Below, in pieces: positions 6,117 to 7,831 of a stretch of 7,831 nucleotides of DNA. Numbering within the stretch: the first letter of the stretch is position 1; each line of letters begins with the position of its first letter. The position numbers and the translations under genes were made by a program. The notes under the pieces were generated by a model. The model did not search any database. It was not told the origin of the DNA and saw only the letters and a program-made list of their open reading frames with translations. Origin of the DNA: Clostridia bacterium (GTDB lineage: Bacteria; Bacillota; Clostridia; Oscillospirales; CAG-272). Location of the stretch: the NCBI GenBank assembly GCA_017504335.1, contig JAFVRI010000270.1:1-7831 (forward strand). The letters are read 5' to 3'.

Positions 6117-6869
6117 CTACTCCCCGTAGGATGCATCGATGGAAAGGGACTCCAGGGCTTTTTCGTTGAAATATTCCAGCGGGTCAACGGCGAGGTCTTC
6201 AATGGTCATTTCGAAGTGGAGATGAGGCTCCTCTGCCACTTCCACCATAGCGCTCTCGCCCACGGAGGCGATCAGCTGGCCGGAGCGAACCTTCGCGCCC
6301 TCGGCGATTCCACCGGGGAGCTCCTCACCGAGATTCTTATAGACCGTCAGGCAATCACCGTTATGTTGAACGGCGATACAGTAGCCCATCAGTACATCCT
6401 TCCAGATTCTTGCCACGGTTCCGTCCGCGGCGGCATAGACGGGAGCATCCTTTTCGGTCACGATATCCACACCGATATGCACGCGATAGTCGTTCATGGT
6501 CACCGAGTAGACCTGAAGCTCGGGGTCATGCTTTTTGGACAGCACACCGCTGACGGGAAGCACAAAGGAGGGAAGGGAATTTTCTACGGAGACCGAGGTG
6601 TCAGCAGGCTTTTGGGTCTGGGTATCCGCGGGGCGCTGGGTTTCGCTTTCGGCGGGTGCGTCGGTTTCGGTATCAGGGGTCGTTTCGGTAGAGGAGGTGT
6701 CGTTCGGCAGGGGAAGCTCATTCTTCTTCGAGCGGTTGGTGGCAACGGTCACACCGATGATCACCGCCAGAGCGGCAACCAGAATGACGGCAACGATTAC
6801 CGTGGCGCGGTTGACCTGTGTGTTTTTTAATTTCTTCGAGGGATTTTGACGATTGGATTGTTCTGACAT
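6117..6869 (-). CDS. SpoIIQ-like membrane-anchored M23 (LytM) peptidase
   Basis: 250-aa single-pass protein. It has a short basic cytoplasmic N-terminus, one membrane helix (about 22-44), a low-complexity Thr/Glu/Pro/Asp linker (about 50-97) with a near-repeat QRPADTQ/QKPADTS, then an outward-facing M23 domain (about 100-236). Zinc-site residues are present: HIGVD (His131, Asp135) and HLHFE (His216, His218). The domain pattern YSVTMNDYRVHIGVDI and the later NLGEELP are like SpoIIQ, the forespore partner of SpoIIIAH in the engulfment channel. Bacillus SpoIIQ has lost catalytic residues; this copy keeps them, as reported for some clostridial SpoIIQ, so it may cut peptidoglycan cross-bridge peptides. 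SD AAAAGGAG lies 8 nt upstream, and a sigma-F-type promoter precedes it. The alternative is a general LytM endopeptidase; no spoIIIA or spoIID neighbour is in view. Confidence 0.85.
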   Translation of the reverse strand: MSEQSNRQNPSKKLKNTQVNRATVIVAVILVAALAVIIGVTVATNRSKKNELPLPNDTSSTETTPDTETDAPAESETQRPADTQTQKPADTSVSVENSLPSFVLPVSGVLSKKHDPELQVYSVTMNDYRVHIGVDIVTEKDAPVYAAADGTVARIWKDVLMGYCIAVQHNGDCLTVYKNLGEELPGGIAEGAKVRSGQLIASVGESAMVEVAEEPHLHFEMTIEDLAVDPLEYFNEKALESLSIDASYGE

Positions 6870-6904
6870 AGCATTTACTCCTTTTGCGTGAATTTACTGC
6901 TAAT

Positions 6905-6932
6905 AGTTTTGCCACCTATTCCGTGTTTATTC
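6905..6932 (-). promoter_or_regulatory. Putative sigma-F (forespore) promoter of the M23 gene
   Basis: On the minus strand this reads GAATA (6928-6932), 14-nt spacer, then GGCAAAACT (6905-6913). These fit the Bacillus-type sigma-F elements GHWTA and GGNNANANT at every fixed position. The -10 ends about 35 nt before the start codon. Bacillus spoIIQ is itself a sigma-F gene, so motif and product agree. Confidence 0.65.
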
Positions 6933-6971
6933 AGGAGAGCAAGAAAAATCCGCAAAATAGAAAAGAGCTAC

Positions 6972-7000
6972 TTGAAAATGAATCAAAAATATGGTATGAT
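6972..7000 (+). promoter_or_regulatory. Sigma-A promoter of the M14 carboxypeptidase gene
   Basis: TTGAAA (6972-6977), 17-nt spacer, TATGAT (6995-7000), with an extended -10 TG at 6992-6993. Transcription would start near 7007, downstream of the in-frame ATG at 7002. That rules out 7002 and selects the GTG at 7035 as start. Confidence 0.85.
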
Positions 7001-7034
7001 TATGAATAGAGATTTTTTTGAAGGGAGGGGTTCT

Positions 7035-7831
7035 GTGCGATCAAAGGCAGAAAAGAGCGGAGAGCAGAGGTCCCGCCCCTACGTACCGAGATGGGCAACC
7101 GTTGCCTTGATCGGTGCATGGCTTTTGTTTGTTTGCTCCGTCATCGGTGTGATCCTTTGGAGAACGCTCGGAGCATCCGACAGCGAAAATCCCGACGGGA
7201 CACCTGAGCGCTCCCGAATTTTTTTGGAGGGAGAAACGGTGGACCTGTCTGATCCCTCTTATACCTATGAGGAAATGGTTGACGATCTTCGGGAGCTTTG
7301 CCGACTCTATCCCGACCGCATTCGTGTAGCCTCGGCGGGAACGAGTGCCGATGGCAGAGAGATTCTCTATGCGGATCTTGGAAGATCAGATGCCCCCAGA
7401 CAGTTTTTTGTCAGCGCGGGAATTCACGGCAGAGAAACGGTGCCACCCCTTATTGCCATGAATATGGTGGAATTCTATCTGCTCAATTACGATGTGGAGG
7501 ATGAAAACGGCAAGGCGATTGCCGATTTTGCAAAGGATTGCATGATCCGTGTCCTTCCCATGATCAATCCCGACGGCATCACCCTTGCGACCGAGGGACT
7601 GGAGGCGATCCGCAGCGAAGCGCTTCGGGAGCAGGTTCGGTCGATCTATGAAACCGATCGGAGCGAGTATGCCTCCTACGGGCAATATGGAAGCCTTGAG
7701 GAATATTTGAAATACTGGAAGGCAAATCTGAACGGTGTGGACCTGAATCGCAATTTCCCCATTGACGCATGGAGCGAGGTTTCTACGGGAATCCCCCAGC
7801 CAAGCTCTCAAAAATACAAGGGAAGAGAAGG
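7035..7831 (+). CDS. Membrane-anchored M14 zinc carboxypeptidase (partial, cut by window end)
   Basis: The first 265 codons of a peptidase M14 protein. A short basic N-terminus is followed by one membrane helix (about 21-42), so the catalytic domain should sit outside the membrane. The domain (from about residue 74) shows the zinc motif GIHGRE (His131, Glu134), then NPDG (178-181) and LNGVDLNRNF (232-241), with Arg239 in the place of the substrate-carboxylate arginine. The third zinc His and the catalytic Glu lie beyond the window. Bacterial members of this shape include gamma-D-glutamyl-diamino acid peptidases that trim peptidoglycan stem peptides, a likely but unproven role. The start is a GTG at 7035, with GGGAGG (7023-7028) 6 nt upstream; the in-frame ATG at 7002 lacks an SD and precedes the predicted transcript start. 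It is divergent from the M23 gene across 165 bp. Confidence 0.9.
   Translation, partial: MRSKAEKSGEQRSRPYVPRWATVALIGAWLLFVCSVIGVILWRTLGASDSENPDGTPERSRIFLEGETVDLSDPSYTYEEMVDDLRELCRLYPDRIRVASAGTSADGREILYADLGRSDAPRQFFVSAGIHGRETVPPLIAMNMVEFYLLNYDVEDENGKAIADFAKDCMIRVLPMINPDGITLATEGLEAIRSEALREQVRSIYETDRSEYASYGQYGSLEEYLKYWKANLNGVDLNRNFPIDAWSEVSTGIPQPSSQKYKGRE

Noticed and set aside
5862..6830. 322-codon plus-strand open frame opposite the M23 gene
   Set aside because: It starts within a terminator hairpin, crosses the repeat, and its long part is the antisense of the M23 domain; no plausible ribosome binding site or domain.
7002..7034. ATG at 7002 as start of the M14 gene
   Set aside because: It has no SD and lies just downstream of the -10 box, before the expected transcript start; the GTG at 7035 has a good SD.
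1..7831. A novel multi-gene defence or biosynthetic system
   Set aside because: Genes are singly transcribed, mostly well-known families with unrelated roles; no shared operon or genetic linkage suggests a joint system.

Overview
The window looks like a piece of chromosome from a Gram-positive, endospore-forming member of the Clostridia. The evidence is a SpoIIQ-like membrane-anchored M23 peptidase behind a sigma-F-type promoter, several near-consensus sigma-A promoters, strong AGGAGG-type ribosome binding sites, a glycine riboswitch in front of an AlsT-type symporter, and intergenic repeats. Base composition looks middling in GC, with AT-rich intergenic regions. Genus or species cannot be read from the sequence. 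No rRNA, tRNA, CRISPR array, transposase or phage gene is visible.

Layout. (1) 73-1467, minus strand: asparaginyl-tRNA synthetase (asnS), with a perfect TTGACA-17-TATAAT promoter. (2) 1625-2401, plus: an SGNH/GDSL hydrolase transcribed divergently from asnS from its own promoter and closed by an intrinsic terminator. (3) 2495-4263, plus: a complete glycine-responsive unit made of promoter, single glycine aptamer with a trailing 'ghost' hairpin, attenuator, alanine/glycine:sodium symporter and terminator. (4) 4269-4531: a gene-free stretch with nested inverted repeats, including a perfect 26-bp pair. (5) 4624-5709, plus: a CapA-fold metallophosphatase-like protein with its own promoter. (6) 5710-6116: a gene-free stretch with two long hairpins and two copies of a repeat that also occurs after asnS. 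(7) 6117-6869, minus: the SpoIIQ-like M23 peptidase. (8) 7035 to the window end, plus: a membrane-anchored M14 zinc carboxypeptidase, divergent from the M23 gene and cut by the window edge.

How they fit together. Nearly every gene has its own promoter, so this is a row of single-gene units rather than an operon. Two functional themes show: amino-acid supply and use (asnS, the glycine-sensing symporter) and cell-envelope peptide cleavage (M23 and M14 peptidases back to back, possibly CapA). I see no convincing undescribed multi-gene system. The more interesting signals are non-coding: the riboswitch switching geometry, the nested inverted repeat, and a repeat family that sits 15-19 nt after the stop codons of three unrelated genes.
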